Source: Desmospora profundinema (GTDB taxonomy: Bacteria; Bacillota; Bacilli; Thermoactinomycetales; DSM-45169). Taken from it: a stretch of 64,000 bases of DNA. Location of the stretch: the NCBI RefSeq assembly GCF_031454155.1, contig NZ_JAVDQG010000001.1:310001-374000 (forward strand). The letters are read 5' to 3'. The position numbers and the translations under genes were made by a program. Below, piece by piece: positions 50,963 to 59,737 of this stretch (within the stretch, counting starts at the first letter, position 1; every line of letters starts with the position of its first letter). The notes beneath the pieces are model-generated. The model searched no databases and was not told where the DNA came from. It saw only the letters and a program-made list of their open reading frames with translations.

Positions 50963-52110
50963 AACGAATCATGCTGCTGATCTTCTCTCTGCTCATGCTC
51001 TTGTCCCAGACCGGTTGTTGGGATCTCGCCCTGTTGAAAGACGCCCGCCTGCTCGTGATCGTCGGGTTGGATCGGACACCTGAAGGCAAACTGCTGACCA
51101 CTACGGCAATTCGAGAAGTGCGGATTACAGAAGGAGGGGCGGAACCGACCAACGTGATCTTAAAAACCACCGGCCGTACCCCGCGTGAAACACGGGACAA
51201 CGGGGATCGCCGCATAAACAACCGGTTTGACCCTTCCAAAAACCGAACCCTGGTCCTGGGGGAACAGCTGGCACGTGAAGATATCTATCCCGTTCTGGAT
51301 ATCTTTTTTCGGGATCCCAAAAGCGCTTTAAATGCGCATTTTGCCGTGGTCAAAGGACGGGCGGAGGGGTTGGTCGATTTAAAGAAAGTGGGGGATACCT
51401 TGATCGGAGAATATGTCGATGAAGTGATCTCCAGTGCCGAAAAGACCACCCTCGTTCCCCAGGTGAACATTAAAAGCGTCTCTCCGATGATGTTCGACCC
51501 GGGCCAGGACTTTGCGGTCCCGTACTTGACGACAGAAGTGGGTGATCTTCAAGCGGCGGGGATTGACAATGAAAAGGATGTGTCGGTGGAGGGGATCGCC
51601 ATGTTTCACGGGCGCCACATGACCGGAACCCTGAATCGGTTAGAGTCGCGGCTGTTTCTGTTGATGGCCAACAAAAAGAACCAAATCGCCCGGCTGATCA
51701 TGCAGGTGGATCCCGGCGAGACCGGCGATGTCGATTCCTATATCACCATCGACATCCGACACATAAAGCGGGCATTAGACGTACAAGTCCGCCCCGACGG
51801 AACCATCCGGGCAGATCTAAATCTGGAATTGGATGTGGCCGCCATTGAATATCCCAAAGACGAATTGATGGAGCAGCCTGTGGTGGAACGGCTGAATAAA
51901 AAGATTTCCCAAAGTTTGACCCACCAAGCTACCCAAGTGATCAAAAAAATGCAGCGTTCCCGCTTTGACGGCTTCGGCATCGGCCGCCGCATCATGGCCC
52001 ACTATCCGGAGGAATGGCAAGGAGCAAAGTGGTGGACAAAAACCTATCCCAAGATTACGCTCCGCCCGCAGATAAAAGTACAGATCATCGGACATGGGAT
52101 CCTGGGTTGA
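50959..52110 (+). CDS. Spore germination receptor subunit C lipoprotein (GerC family)
   Basis: 383 residues. Signal peptide ends at the lipobox LSQTGC (Cys about 20), then WDLALLKDARLLVIVGLDRTPEGKLL opens the GerAC domain. Typical segments are FDPSKNRTLVLGEQLAREDIYPVLDIFFRDP and, at the C-terminus, YPEEWQGAKWW. Anchored on the outer face of the inner spore membrane. ATGA overlap with the B gene. The second B gene follows after about 50 bases. Confidence 0.92.
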   Translation: MKRIMLLIFSLLMLLSQTGCWDLALLKDARLLVIVGLDRTPEGKLLTTTAIREVRITEGGAEPTNVILKTTGRTPRETRDNGDRRINNRFDPSKNRTLVLGEQLAREDIYPVLDIFFRDPKSALNAHFAVVKGRAEGLVDLKKVGDTLIGEYVDEVISSAEKTTLVPQVNIKSVSPMMFDPGQDFAVPYLTTEVGDLQAAGIDNEKDVSVEGIAMFHGRHMTGTLNRLESRLFLLMANKKNQIARLIMQVDPGETGDVDSYITIDIRHIKRALDVQVRPDGTIRADLNLELDVAAIEYPKDELMEQPVVERLNKKISQSLTHQATQVIKKMQRSRFDGFGIGRRIMAHYPEEWQGAKWWTKTYPKITLRPQIKVQIIGHGILG

Positions 52111-52163
52111 GAAACGCCCTACTATCCATGTGGAAATGAACGATCGTGAAGGAGGATGAAACC

Positions 52164-53294
52164 GTGGATGGAAATCAAAACCGCATCACTCGGGGACAGT
52201 TTCTGTTCATGATCCTCCAGACACAGATCGGAGTGGGGATTCTCTCTCTTCCCTACAATGTTCACGAAGCGGCCAAGGGAGACGGCTGGATTTCTGTTTT
52301 GATGGCAGGCTTGTGGGTTCAGTTGATGATCGTGATCATGTGGTCGCTAAATCGCCGCTTTCCATCCCTGACACTGTACGACATCCTGCCTCACCTGATC
52401 GGAAAATGGCCCGCCAAGATCCTGATCTCTGCATATATCTTCTCTTTCATCGTGATTATCATTATCGTCCTGGTCCTTTTCGCTGGCATCATCCAAGGCT
52501 GGATGATGACGGAGACTCCGCGCTGGGTCATTACCGGTTTTATGGCGGCTACCGCCGCCTACCTGACCATCTCGCCCCTCAAACTGATCGGCCGCTTTTA
52601 CACGTTCGTCTCCGGGCTGTCGGGACTGATCATTCTCATCGCGATCTTGGCATATTTTGATCCGTTCACTGAAATCAACGTCCATTACATCTATCCCTTG
52701 GGGCAGATCGCCGGGCCGATCAATCTTTTAAAAGGGGCAAACGAGAGCACTTTTGCCTTGACGGGATTTGAGATCATGATGGTGCTCTACCCTTTTGCCG
52801 AAGGGAGTGCGAGTGATAAACTAAAAGCCGCTTCCCTTGCCAATCTCATTACCACATTGGTGTATATATTTATGACCGTAACCGCATTGATGATCTTCAG
52901 CCCGGTGGAGATGACGTTGATTCCTGAGCCCACCATCTATATGCTGAAAGCTTTTCGGTTTCAGCTGGTGGAGCGGCCGGACTTGTATTTTATCTCACTC
53001 TGGATCTTTTTGGCGTTCACCTCCACTGTTTCCGATCTTTTTGTGGCGTCACTGGGGATGGCTCGCCTGTTTAACCAACAATCCCACCAAAAGTGGGTGT
53101 TCTGGGTGGCTCTGATCGGCTACGTCGTTTCCCTTATTCCAAAAGATCAGTTTGATGTGGAATCCATCGACAAAGTGGAGCAAGTCTTGTTCTACATTTT
53201 GATTGTTGGGATGCCGCCTGTTTTACTGGCGATCTCCCTCCTGAGGGGTAAAAAGGAGAGGCGAGAGGGAGGACAAACCGATCTTTCCATATAA
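52164..53294 (+). CDS. Second spore germination receptor subunit B (GerB family)
   Basis: 376 residues, closely similar to 49847-50962, including PETPRWVI-like TETPRWVITGF, YFDPFT, GQIAGPINLLKGANE and EMxLIPEPxIYMLKAFRFQLVERPDLYFISLW. The best start is the GTG at 52164, 8 bases after AAGGAGG; the longer frame begins in that site. A fourth gene gives the order A-B-C-B', offering two alternative permease subunits for one A and C. Confidence 0.9.
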   Translation: MDGNQNRITRGQFLFMILQTQIGVGILSLPYNVHEAAKGDGWISVLMAGLWVQLMIVIMWSLNRRFPSLTLYDILPHLIGKWPAKILISAYIFSFIVIIIIVLVLFAGIIQGWMMTETPRWVITGFMAATAAYLTISPLKLIGRFYTFVSGLSGLIILIAILAYFDPFTEINVHYIYPLGQIAGPINLLKGANESTFALTGFEIMMVLYPFAEGSASDKLKAASLANLITTLVYIFMTVTALMIFSPVEMTLIPEPTIYMLKAFRFQLVERPDLYFISLWIFLAFTSTVSDLFVASLGMARLFNQQSHQKWVFWVALIGYVVSLIPKDQFDVESIDKVEQVLFYILIVGMPPVLLAISLLRGKKERREGGQTDLSI

Positions 53295-53333
53295 AAAAAC
53301 CGACTTCCTGGCACTTGGGGAAATCGGTTTTTT
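53294..53333. terminator. Terminator of the ger operon and proline dehydrogenase gene
   Basis: AAAAAACCGACTTCC pairs with GGAAATCGGTTTTTT (one mismatch) around a GGCACTTGG-type loop. The flanking A- and T-runs serve both converging genes. Confidence 0.9.
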
Positions 53334-53352
53334 TACGAATGCGAAAGTCCGT

Positions 53353-54273
53353 TTACTTCTTGAACATTGATCGCAGGACAAAGTTGACGTTGGCGGGGCG
53401 TTCCGCTAGTCGGCGCATGAAATAGGCATACCAATCCGTTCCGAACGGGACATAGACGCGAACAGGATACCCTTCTTTCACCAAGTCCAGTTGCAGTTGA
53501 GTCCGAATGCCGTAAAGCATCTGAAACTCATATCGCTCTTTTGGAATATCCTGTTCAGTCACAAATTGTTTAATGTGGGTAATGACGGTTTCGTCGTGCG
53601 TGGCGATGGCGGTGAAGCCCCCGCTGGTCAGATGCATTTCGAGGAGATCGATAAATTGTTTATCCACATCCGCCTTATCGGGAAAGGCGACTTCAGGGGA
53701 TTCCTTGTAGGCTCCTTTCACCAGGCGGACATTGACTCCCTTTTTTCCTAATTCAGCGATATCCTGTTTGCTTTTATGCAAACAGGCCTGGATCGCCAGG
53801 CCGATCTGGTTGGGGAAGTCGGCATGGAGCTTGTGAAATAAGCGAAATGTCGCCTCGTTGTGAGCGTAATCTTCCATGTCGATCCGGACAAAATAGCCGC
53901 TTTCCGCTGCCCGGGATACGATCTTTTTCACATGATCGAGGCATAGGCCCTCATCGATATCCAATCCCAACTGGGTAAGTTTGATGGATAGATACATATT
54001 CTGTTCCGCTTCACTGATTGCATCCAGAGTCCGGATGCAATCAGCGGCCGCTTGCGCCGCCTCGTCCCGGGTATAAACCGATTCGCCCAAGTGGTCCAGG
54101 GTTACTTTCAACCCCTGCTCGTTTAACCGCTTGGTCGTTTCGACGGCATGCTGGATGGACTCACCAGCCACAAACCGTTGCGCGCCAAAGCGCAGTCCAT
54201 ACCGTTTGGCAAGACGGTTGGCGGTTTGGCTTTTTGCCATGGTTAAAAACAGGTTTCGCATAATGGCTTCCAT
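53353..54273 (-). CDS. fadM: Proline dehydrogenase
   Basis: 306 residues, the size of Bacillus FadM/PutB monofunctional enzymes. It has the FAD-barrel motifs: GLKVTLDHLGE, IRIDMEDY near 132, NVRLVKGAYKES near 186, ATHDE near 224, FQMLYGIR near 251 and the C-terminal YFMRRLAERPANV. It oxidises proline to P5C. The ATG at 54273 has AAGGGGG upstream. Divergent from the sigma-54 activator and the rest of the proline genes. Confidence 0.93.
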   Translation of the reverse strand: MEAIMRNLFLTMAKSQTANRLAKRYGLRFGAQRFVAGESIQHAVETTKRLNEQGLKVTLDHLGESVYTRDEAAQAAADCIRTLDAISEAEQNMYLSIKLTQLGLDIDEGLCLDHVKKIVSRAAESGYFVRIDMEDYAHNEATFRLFHKLHADFPNQIGLAIQACLHKSKQDIAELGKKGVNVRLVKGAYKESPEVAFPDKADVDKQFIDLLEMHLTSGGFTAIATHDETVITHIKQFVTEQDIPKERYEFQMLYGIRTQLQLDLVKEGYPVRVYVPFGTDWYAYFMRRLAERPANVNFVLRSMFKK

Positions 54274-54471
54274 TTGGATCCCCCTTCGTAACGAATAAAG
54301 TCTAGGATTCGCTAAGGGAATTCGCAAGAATCATGCCACTGGTCCACTCCCCAATCCGAAAGAGAGCAATGGTAAAATAGACAGGAATGTTAAATCGATG
54401 TTAAAATGTGAACAAAAGTGTTTATTAGTGTCCGGTTGCGGGGTTGACATCCTGGGATGGAGGTTGGTCAA
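54274..54471. promoter_or_regulatory. Divergent region, fadM and sigma-54 activator
   Basis: About 200 bases. TTAAATCGATGTTAAAATG and AACAAAAGTGTTT (54388-54425) are AT-rich with short inverted repeats; GTTGACA at about 54441 could be a -35 for the activator gene. No sigma-54 element (GG-N10-GC) is clear in this gap. Confidence 0.35.
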
Positions 54472-55866
54472 ATGGGACAGGAAACGTGCAGTGCCTTACT
54501 GTTAAACACCTTGTTGCAGAGTGTGGAAGAAGCGGTCACCATCGTAGATGAAGAGGCAACTGTCCGTTATTGGAATAAAGCGGCTGAACGGCTCTATGAC
54601 ATATCCGGTGACGAAATTATCGGAAAGTCGATTCTCGACTTTCCATGGAAGTCCCTGATGGTACAACGTGTGTTGGCGGACGGCGTCCCCATCCGCAATG
54701 CCTATCATGAGCCGAATCCCAATCTGCATGTACTGATCAATACGGTTCCGATCATCGCAAACGGGAAGATTAAAGGGGCCATTTCGACTGAACGGGACGT
54801 GACACAGATTGTACGGCTGGGACACGAGCTGATGCAAAGTTCAAACCATGGAGAGGAAGAGAGGGCGGGGATCACCGAGCAGAGAGACGACCGGTCGTGG
54901 GATCGAATTGTTGGCAGGAGCACTGCGATTCAAGAGACCATCCAGATGGCTAAAAAAGTGGCTAAAACGGATGCCAACATTCTGTTAACCGGGGATTCCG
55001 GTGTGGGAAAGGAACTGTTTGCCCATGCCATCCATCATTCCAGTTTGCGTTCAGAGGGTCCTTTTATCGCGATCAACTGCGGTGCGGTTCCAGCCCCTCT
55101 GTTTGAAAGCGAATTGTTCGGATATGCGCCCGGCTCTTTTACCGGTGCTGACCGAAAGGGACGGGAAGGCAAACTGGCCTTGACGGACGGCGGAACGTTG
55201 TGCCTGGATGAGGTAGGCGAAATGCCTCTGGAGATGCAGGTAAAGCTTTTGCGGGTCTTGGAGGAAAAAAGCTTTTATCCGATTGGCGCTTCCAAACCGG
55301 TCCGTGTATCGGTCCGGATCATTGCGGCAACCAACCGGAATTTGATCGAAGAAGTGCGGCAGGGCCGATTTCGGGAGGATCTCTATTATCGATTAAACGT
55401 GGTGAATCTGAGGATTCCGCCCTTACGGGAACGGCTGGAAGATATTCCGATCCTGGTGCAGCGCTTTTTGCGGGAGTTTTCCGCGAAATATAACCGGGTC
55501 ATACCCGAACTGAATTCGGAGATGATGATTCATTTAATGCAGTATGATTGGCCGGGAAACGTTCGGCAATTGCGAAACACGATGGAACGGCTCGTGATCC
55601 TGGCAGTGGATGGAGAAGCCCGCATCGAACACCTGCCCGAAGAGATTCGCCCTGATGGATCAGGGGTTGCCGTCGATGATTTGAAGACGCGGGATGTACC
55701 GGTTTCCGATTTTTCCGCCCTAAACAGATACCGTCGAAAGAAGGTATCCAAGGATGAACTGGAACGAGTGTTACTTCATACCTACGGCAACAAATCAGCT
55801 GCCGCAAAAGAGCTTGGAATCTCCCGTGGAACGCTGTACAACTATTTGAAACGCTATGGGCTTTGA
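54472..55866 (+). CDS. Sigma-54-dependent activator (PAS-AAA-HTH), RocR/proline type
   Basis: 464 residues. An N-terminal PAS domain (about 15-115, VDEEATVRYWNKAAERLYDISGDE) probably senses the inducer. The AAA+ domain has Walker A GDSGVGKE (about 175-182), the sigma-54-contact loop GSFTGA near 220 (the common form is GAFTGA) and Walker B LCLDEVGEMP. A Fis-type HTH (NKSAAAKELGISRGTLYNYL) ends the protein. It should activate the sigma-54 promoter at 56017. The ATG at 54472 follows GATGGAGG; the ATG at 54457 is inside that site. Confidence 0.9.
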   Translation: MGQETCSALLLNTLLQSVEEAVTIVDEEATVRYWNKAAERLYDISGDEIIGKSILDFPWKSLMVQRVLADGVPIRNAYHEPNPNLHVLINTVPIIANGKIKGAISTERDVTQIVRLGHELMQSSNHGEEERAGITEQRDDRSWDRIVGRSTAIQETIQMAKKVAKTDANILLTGDSGVGKELFAHAIHHSSLRSEGPFIAINCGAVPAPLFESELFGYAPGSFTGADRKGREGKLALTDGGTLCLDEVGEMPLEMQVKLLRVLEEKSFYPIGASKPVRVSVRIIAATNRNLIEEVRQGRFREDLYYRLNVVNLRIPPLRERLEDIPILVQRFLREFSAKYNRVIPELNSEMMIHLMQYDWPGNVRQLRNTMERLVILAVDGEARIEHLPEEIRPDGSGVAVDDLKTRDVPVSDFSALNRYRRKKVSKDELERVLLHTYGNKSAAAKELGISRGTLYNYLKRYGL

Positions 55867-55931
55867 TTGTTTAACAGAGATGAACACTGTTAGACAACGA
55901 TTTAAACAATTGATGAACATATTTGTTTAAA
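55867..55931 (+). promoter_or_regulatory. Two inverted repeats, candidate upstream activating sites
   Basis: Site 1 (55867-55897): TTGTTTAACAG with CTGTTAGACAA, 9 bases apart. Site 2 (55901-55931): TTTAAACAA with TTGTTTAAA, 12 bases apart. They lie 85-150 bases upstream of the -24/-12 element, where activator enhancers are expected. Confidence 0.65.
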
Positions 55932-56016
55932 ATTGTGATGTAGTATCGGATCTGCTCCTTGCATCACCATTTTGCATGGTGCAAACATGGGGCGCTTTTG
56001 GCGGATAGCGAACGAT

Positions 56017-56032
56017 TGGCATGAAACTTGTT
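56017..56032 (+). promoter_or_regulatory. Sigma-54 (-24/-12) promoter of P5C dehydrogenase
   Basis: TGGCAT-GAAAC-TTGTTT matches the consensus TGGCAC-N5-TTGCW at all but two positions, including GG and the TTG of the -12 box. It lies about 83 bases before the ATG of the P5C dehydrogenase gene. Confidence 0.8.
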
Positions 56033-56114
56033 TATTAAAAAGACCAACGCGCGTGTCGGCGGTGCGGAAAACCGGTTGGATTCGCGTTCCATTCGATTAA
56101 AGGAGGCTGCAATC

Positions 56115-57662
56115 ATGACAATGATCCCTTATCAAAACGAACCATTTTTGGATTACTCGTTACCGGAGAACCAACAATTGATGAGCCAGGCGCTGGAAAA
56201 AGTGAAATCCCAGCTTGGGCAAACGTATCCGCTTTGGATTGACGGAAAGGAGATTCAAAGCGAAACCCTCGAAAAGTCGGTAAACCCGGCAAAACATCAG
56301 GAAGTGATCGGTTATGTAAGCCAGGCGAACGCTCCAATGATTGAAGAGGCGATCCAGGCTGCTACCCGTGCCTTTGAAACATGGCAGTTCACCTCTTTTG
56401 AAGAGCGTGCCATGTACTTGGTGAAAGCGGCTGCCATTATGCGGCGGCGCAAGCATGAATTGTGCGCATGGCAAATATTAGAATCCGGTAAAAACTGGGC
56501 GGAAGCCGATGCCGATGTTGCGGAAGCCATCGACTTTCTTGAGTACTATGCACGTCAAGCCATCCGCCTCGATCAAGGACAGGAGTTGCAACCGTATCCT
56601 GGTGAAGACAATCGACTGGAATATATCCCGCTTGGAGTCGGCATCGTGATCCCGCCGTGGAACTTCCCGCTGGCAATCCTGACGGGGATGGCCGCATCTG
56701 CGATTGTGACGGGGAATACCGTATTACTGAAGCCCGCGCCTCAATCCTCCGTCATGGCGGCGGTATTTGTGGAGATTATGAAAGAAATCCACTTACCCGA
56801 CGGAGTGCTTAACTTTGTACCCGGTCATCCAGCGGAGATTGGCGATCTCATGGTGGGTCACCGCGATACCCGCTTCATCTCTTTCACCGGTTCGAAGGCG
56901 ACAGGAACCCATATTGACGAATACGCACACCGCAAAATCGACGGGCAGCGCTGGCTCAAACGCGTCGTGGCGGAACTGGGCGGCAAAGACGGGATCGTGG
57001 TGGACGAAACGGCGGATTTGGATGCGGCAGCGGAAGGGATTGTCGCGTCTGCATTCGGATTCCAGGGCCAAAAGTGCTCTGCCGGTTCCCGGGCGATCAT
57101 CCATGAAGACGTCTATGACGAATTGGTGGAAAAAGTGGTAGCCTTGACAAAAGAGTTGAAGATGGGAGCACCGGAGGAAAACTATCCGGTCGGACCGGTA
57201 ATTGATGACAAGTCGTTCCAAAAGGTGACCGGCTACATCGAAATCGGTAAACAGGAAGACCGGTTGCTTTTGGGTGGGAACGCCGACGATTCCAAAGGGT
57301 ACTATATTGAGCCGACCATCTTTGGCAACTGTACACGTCAATCCCGGATTATGCAGGAAGAGATCTTTGGACCGGTCCTCGCTATCTGTAAGGTCTCCAG
57401 CTTTGAAGAGGGAATCGATGTCTACAACGACACCGAGTACGGTCTCACCGGAGGCGTGTTCAGCCGGGATCGCCGCCGTCTGGAATATGCGCGCAAACGA
57501 ATGATGTGCGGAAATCTGTATTTTAATCGGAAGTGTACGGGAGCACTTGTCGGTGTCCAACCCTTTGGCGGTTTCAACATGTCTGGAACCGATTCAAAAG
57601 CGGGAGGGAAAGATTATCTCCTGAACTTTGTACAGCCAAAAGTGGTTACTGAACGATTTTGA
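56115..57662 (+). CDS. rocA: 1-pyrroline-5-carboxylate dehydrogenase
   Basis: 515 residues, typical of RocA/PutC. It contains PLGVGIVIPPWNFPLAILTGM, ISFTGSKATG (near 256), the general-base Glu of VAELGGKDGI (near 287) and the catalytic Cys321 of GFQGQKCSAGSR, plus EEIFGPVLAI. It oxidises P5C (glutamate semialdehyde) to glutamate with NAD, completing proline breakdown. The ATG at 56115 follows AAAGGAGG; earlier codons lie between it and the promoter. Confidence 0.95.
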   Translation: MTMIPYQNEPFLDYSLPENQQLMSQALEKVKSQLGQTYPLWIDGKEIQSETLEKSVNPAKHQEVIGYVSQANAPMIEEAIQAATRAFETWQFTSFEERAMYLVKAAAIMRRRKHELCAWQILESGKNWAEADADVAEAIDFLEYYARQAIRLDQGQELQPYPGEDNRLEYIPLGVGIVIPPWNFPLAILTGMAASAIVTGNTVLLKPAPQSSVMAAVFVEIMKEIHLPDGVLNFVPGHPAEIGDLMVGHRDTRFISFTGSKATGTHIDEYAHRKIDGQRWLKRVVAELGGKDGIVVDETADLDAAAEGIVASAFGFQGQKCSAGSRAIIHEDVYDELVEKVVALTKELKMGAPEENYPVGPVIDDKSFQKVTGYIEIGKQEDRLLLGGNADDSKGYYIEPTIFGNCTRQSRIMQEEIFGPVLAICKVSSFEEGIDVYNDTEYGLTGGVFSRDRRRLEYARKRMMCGNLYFNRKCTGALVGVQPFGGFNMSGTDSKAGGKDYLLNFVQPKVVTERF

Positions 57663-57668
57663 CTTAAC

Positions 57669-57691
57669 GGGCCGTGCCGTTTGGCACGGCC
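57669..57691 (+). terminator. Hairpin after rocA
   Basis: GGCCGTGCC pairs perfectly with GGCACGGCC, loop GTTT. There is no T-run, so readthrough to the next gene is likely; it may stabilise mRNA ends. Confidence 0.55.
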
Positions 57692-57719
57692 ACTATTTCA
57701 TCGATTGGAGGAGAGAGAA

Positions 57720-57929
57720 GTGGCCAAAGATCCGTCCAAAAACCGACGGGAGCTGCACCGACCTTCAGGAATGCGCCTGAAAGATCCGCTTGAAATCCAT
57801 GTGGACGGAGATTACCTGTTTATCCGGAACTCGGATACAGAATGCATCGTTTGCGGAGGGACGGAATCGGTTCAAGATTGGAAAGGACGCAGAATTTGCG
57901 CAACCTGTATTGATCTTCCTGAAAAATAG
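57720..57929 (+). CDS. Small AbrB-like protein with a C-terminal zinc ribbon
   Basis: 69 residues. Residues 17-38 (KDPLEIHVDGDYLFIRN) resemble the second half of the AbrB/SpoVT swapped-hairpin barrel, in which LEIxVDGDxIxLxK is typical. Four cysteines follow in CIVCGG (42, 45) and CATC (60, 63), a likely zinc site. AbrB-like proteins with such ribbons exist in Firmicutes, but the N-terminal half here is short and may not form a full barrel. GTG at 57720 has TTGGAGGAG upstream. It lies between rocA and putP and may regulate the locus. Confidence 0.65.
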   Translation: MAKDPSKNRRELHRPSGMRLKDPLEIHVDGDYLFIRNSDTECIVCGGTESVQDWKGRRICATCIDLPEK

Positions 57930-58009
57930 ACAAGGAGTAAGTAGGGATGAAAAGAGGAACTCGCTTTGGATGATAACCGAGAATAAGGACAGCATGGGAG
58001 GGAAGGCGC

Positions 58010-59476
58010 ATGCAATACGAGATGATCATCGCCATCTGTATTTATTTGCTCGTCATGCTCGGTATTGGCTACTATGCCTATCAAAGAACGTTTAATCTTT
58101 CCGACTATATGCTCGGGGGGCGAAATCTGGGATCAGCCGTGACGGCTTTGAGTGCAGGGGCCTCCGATATGAGCGGCTGGCTGTTGCTGGGACTTCCGGG
58201 TGCGATGTATGTCGCCGGGTTAAGCAGCGGCTGGATTGTGGTGGGGTTGACGGTGGGAGCGTATCTAAATTGGCTGTATGTGGCTCCACGGCTCCGAACC
58301 TATACGGAAGTAGCCAACAATTCCATTACGATTCCCGATTATTTCGAAAACCGATTTAAAGATGACTCCAGGATTTTGCGTATGGTATCCGCGTTGGTGA
58401 TTTTTATCTTTTTCACCTTCTATACGTCATCGGGGATGGTTTCCGGAGGGGAGCTCTTCAAAAGCTCTTTTGGACTGGAATATATGTGGGGGGTATGGGT
58501 GACCGCCGGAGTGGTGATTCTGTATACTTTGCTCGGCGGTTTTCTCGCAGTCAGTTGGACAGATTTTGTGCAGGGAACCATTATGTTTCTCGCTCTGATT
58601 CTCGTCCCGATCGTGGTTATCCTCCAGACGGGAGGGATCGATGCCACCTTTAGTGAAATCCGCTCCATCGATCCAACATTGCTGGATATCTTTAAAGGAA
58701 CCAGTATTGTCGGGATCCTCTCGCTGCTGGCATGGGGCTTGGGGTACTTTGGTCAACCCCACATCATTGTGCGATTTATGGCTATCGACTCGGTCAAGGA
58801 AATGAAAAAAGCCCGCCGCATCGGGATGGGTTGGATGATATTCTCCATCGTGGGTGCGATGTTTACAGGACTGGTCGGGATCGCTTATTTCAGCCAATCC
58901 AACCTGACCCTGGACAATCCTGAAACCGTATTCATCGTACTGTCGCAAGTGTTGTTCCACCCACTAATTACCGGCTTTTTGTTAGCTGCCATCTTGGCTG
59001 CCATCATGAGTACGATTTCGTCTCAACTGTTGGTAACCGCCAGTGCACTGACGGAAGACTTTTATAAGTCATTTTTCCGCCGCTCCGCTTCAGACAAAGA
59101 ACTAGTGTTGGTTGGACGCCTCTCCTTGCTGGGAGTTGCGTTGATGGCGCTGTATATGGCGTTGAACCCTAATGAAACGATCCTGAACCTGGTGGGTTAT
59201 GCATGGGCCGGGTTTGGCTCCGCCTTTGGGCCGGTCATCCTGCTCAGCCTGTACTGGAAGCGTATGAATAAGTGGAGCGCGCTGGCCGGTATGTTGACAG
59301 GAGCGACAACCGTGATCATCTGGGATCAGATTGAAGCGGTCAGTGAGATTTATGAAATGATCCCCGGCTTTATCGCTTGTACGATTGCCATTGTAGTGGT
59401 AACGTTGTTAACCTCGAAGCCGACGAAGGAGATGGAAACGGAATTTGAGGAAGCCGTAAAGCAAACCAAGGCGTAA
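58010..59476 (+). CDS. putP: Sodium/proline symporter
   Basis: 488 residues of the SSS family with 13 predicted helices. LSDYMLGGRNLG and GASDMSGWLLLGLPGAMY are near 28-65, and WTDFVQGTIMFLAL and LGYFGQPHI lie in helices 5-7; the AILAAIMSTISSQLLVTASALTEDFY segment contains the Na+-site serines of PutP. It imports proline with Na+. GGGAGG precedes the ATG. The location after rocA and divergent from fadM supports proline over pantothenate. Confidence 0.93.
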   Translation: MQYEMIIAICIYLLVMLGIGYYAYQRTFNLSDYMLGGRNLGSAVTALSAGASDMSGWLLLGLPGAMYVAGLSSGWIVVGLTVGAYLNWLYVAPRLRTYTEVANNSITIPDYFENRFKDDSRILRMVSALVIFIFFTFYTSSGMVSGGELFKSSFGLEYMWGVWVTAGVVILYTLLGGFLAVSWTDFVQGTIMFLALILVPIVVILQTGGIDATFSEIRSIDPTLLDIFKGTSIVGILSLLAWGLGYFGQPHIIVRFMAIDSVKEMKKARRIGMGWMIFSIVGAMFTGLVGIAYFSQSNLTLDNPETVFIVLSQVLFHPLITGFLLAAILAAIMSTISSQLLVTASALTEDFYKSFFRRSASDKELVLVGRLSLLGVALMALYMALNPNETILNLVGYAWAGFGSAFGPVILLSLYWKRMNKWSALAGMLTGATTVIIWDQIEAVSEIYEMIPGFIACTIAIVVVTLLTSKPTKEMETEFEEAVKQTKA

Positions 59477-59489
59477 TCACAGAGGATAG

Positions 59490-59628
59490 CTAGGGGGAGG
59501 GGCCGGTGAGACCGTCTTCGATTTCGTTGGAAAAGCCATAGCGAGACCAGGAGCGAAGCGACTAGGCGAGATTGGTGCTCTCTGTGAGTGTAAAGGATCC
59601 CCGCCGGTCACCCTGTCCTTACCCTAAC
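59490..59628. mobile_element. MITE-like repeat element, copy 3
   Basis: About 139 bp between CTAGGG (59490-59495) and CCCTAA (59622-59627). The core CATAGCGAGACC, then GGCGAGATTGGTGCTC and GTGAGTGTAAAGG, match copies 1 and 2 with only a few changes. Its inner arms do not pair as cleanly as in the other copies, so it may be decayed. It lies just after putP and before the putP terminator. Confidence 0.72.
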
Positions 59629-59660
59629 ATCATCAAAGATTGAATTGGAGACACACTTTA

Positions 59661-59692
59661 GACAAAGAGGATGCTCAGGCATCCTCTTTGTC
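59661..59692 (+). terminator. Terminator after putP
   Basis: GACAAAGAGGATGC pairs with GCATCCTCTTTGTC around TCAG, followed by TTTTTC. The repeat element lies between putP and this terminator. Confidence 0.88.
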
Positions 59693-59737
59693 TTTTTCTG
59701 GAACAGGCTTTCGATTCGTAGAGGAACCCCAATCCCC

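Noticed and set aside
58427-58960. A 177-codon minus-strand frame opposite putP
   Set aside because: Antisense shadow with no start signal and no family resemblance.
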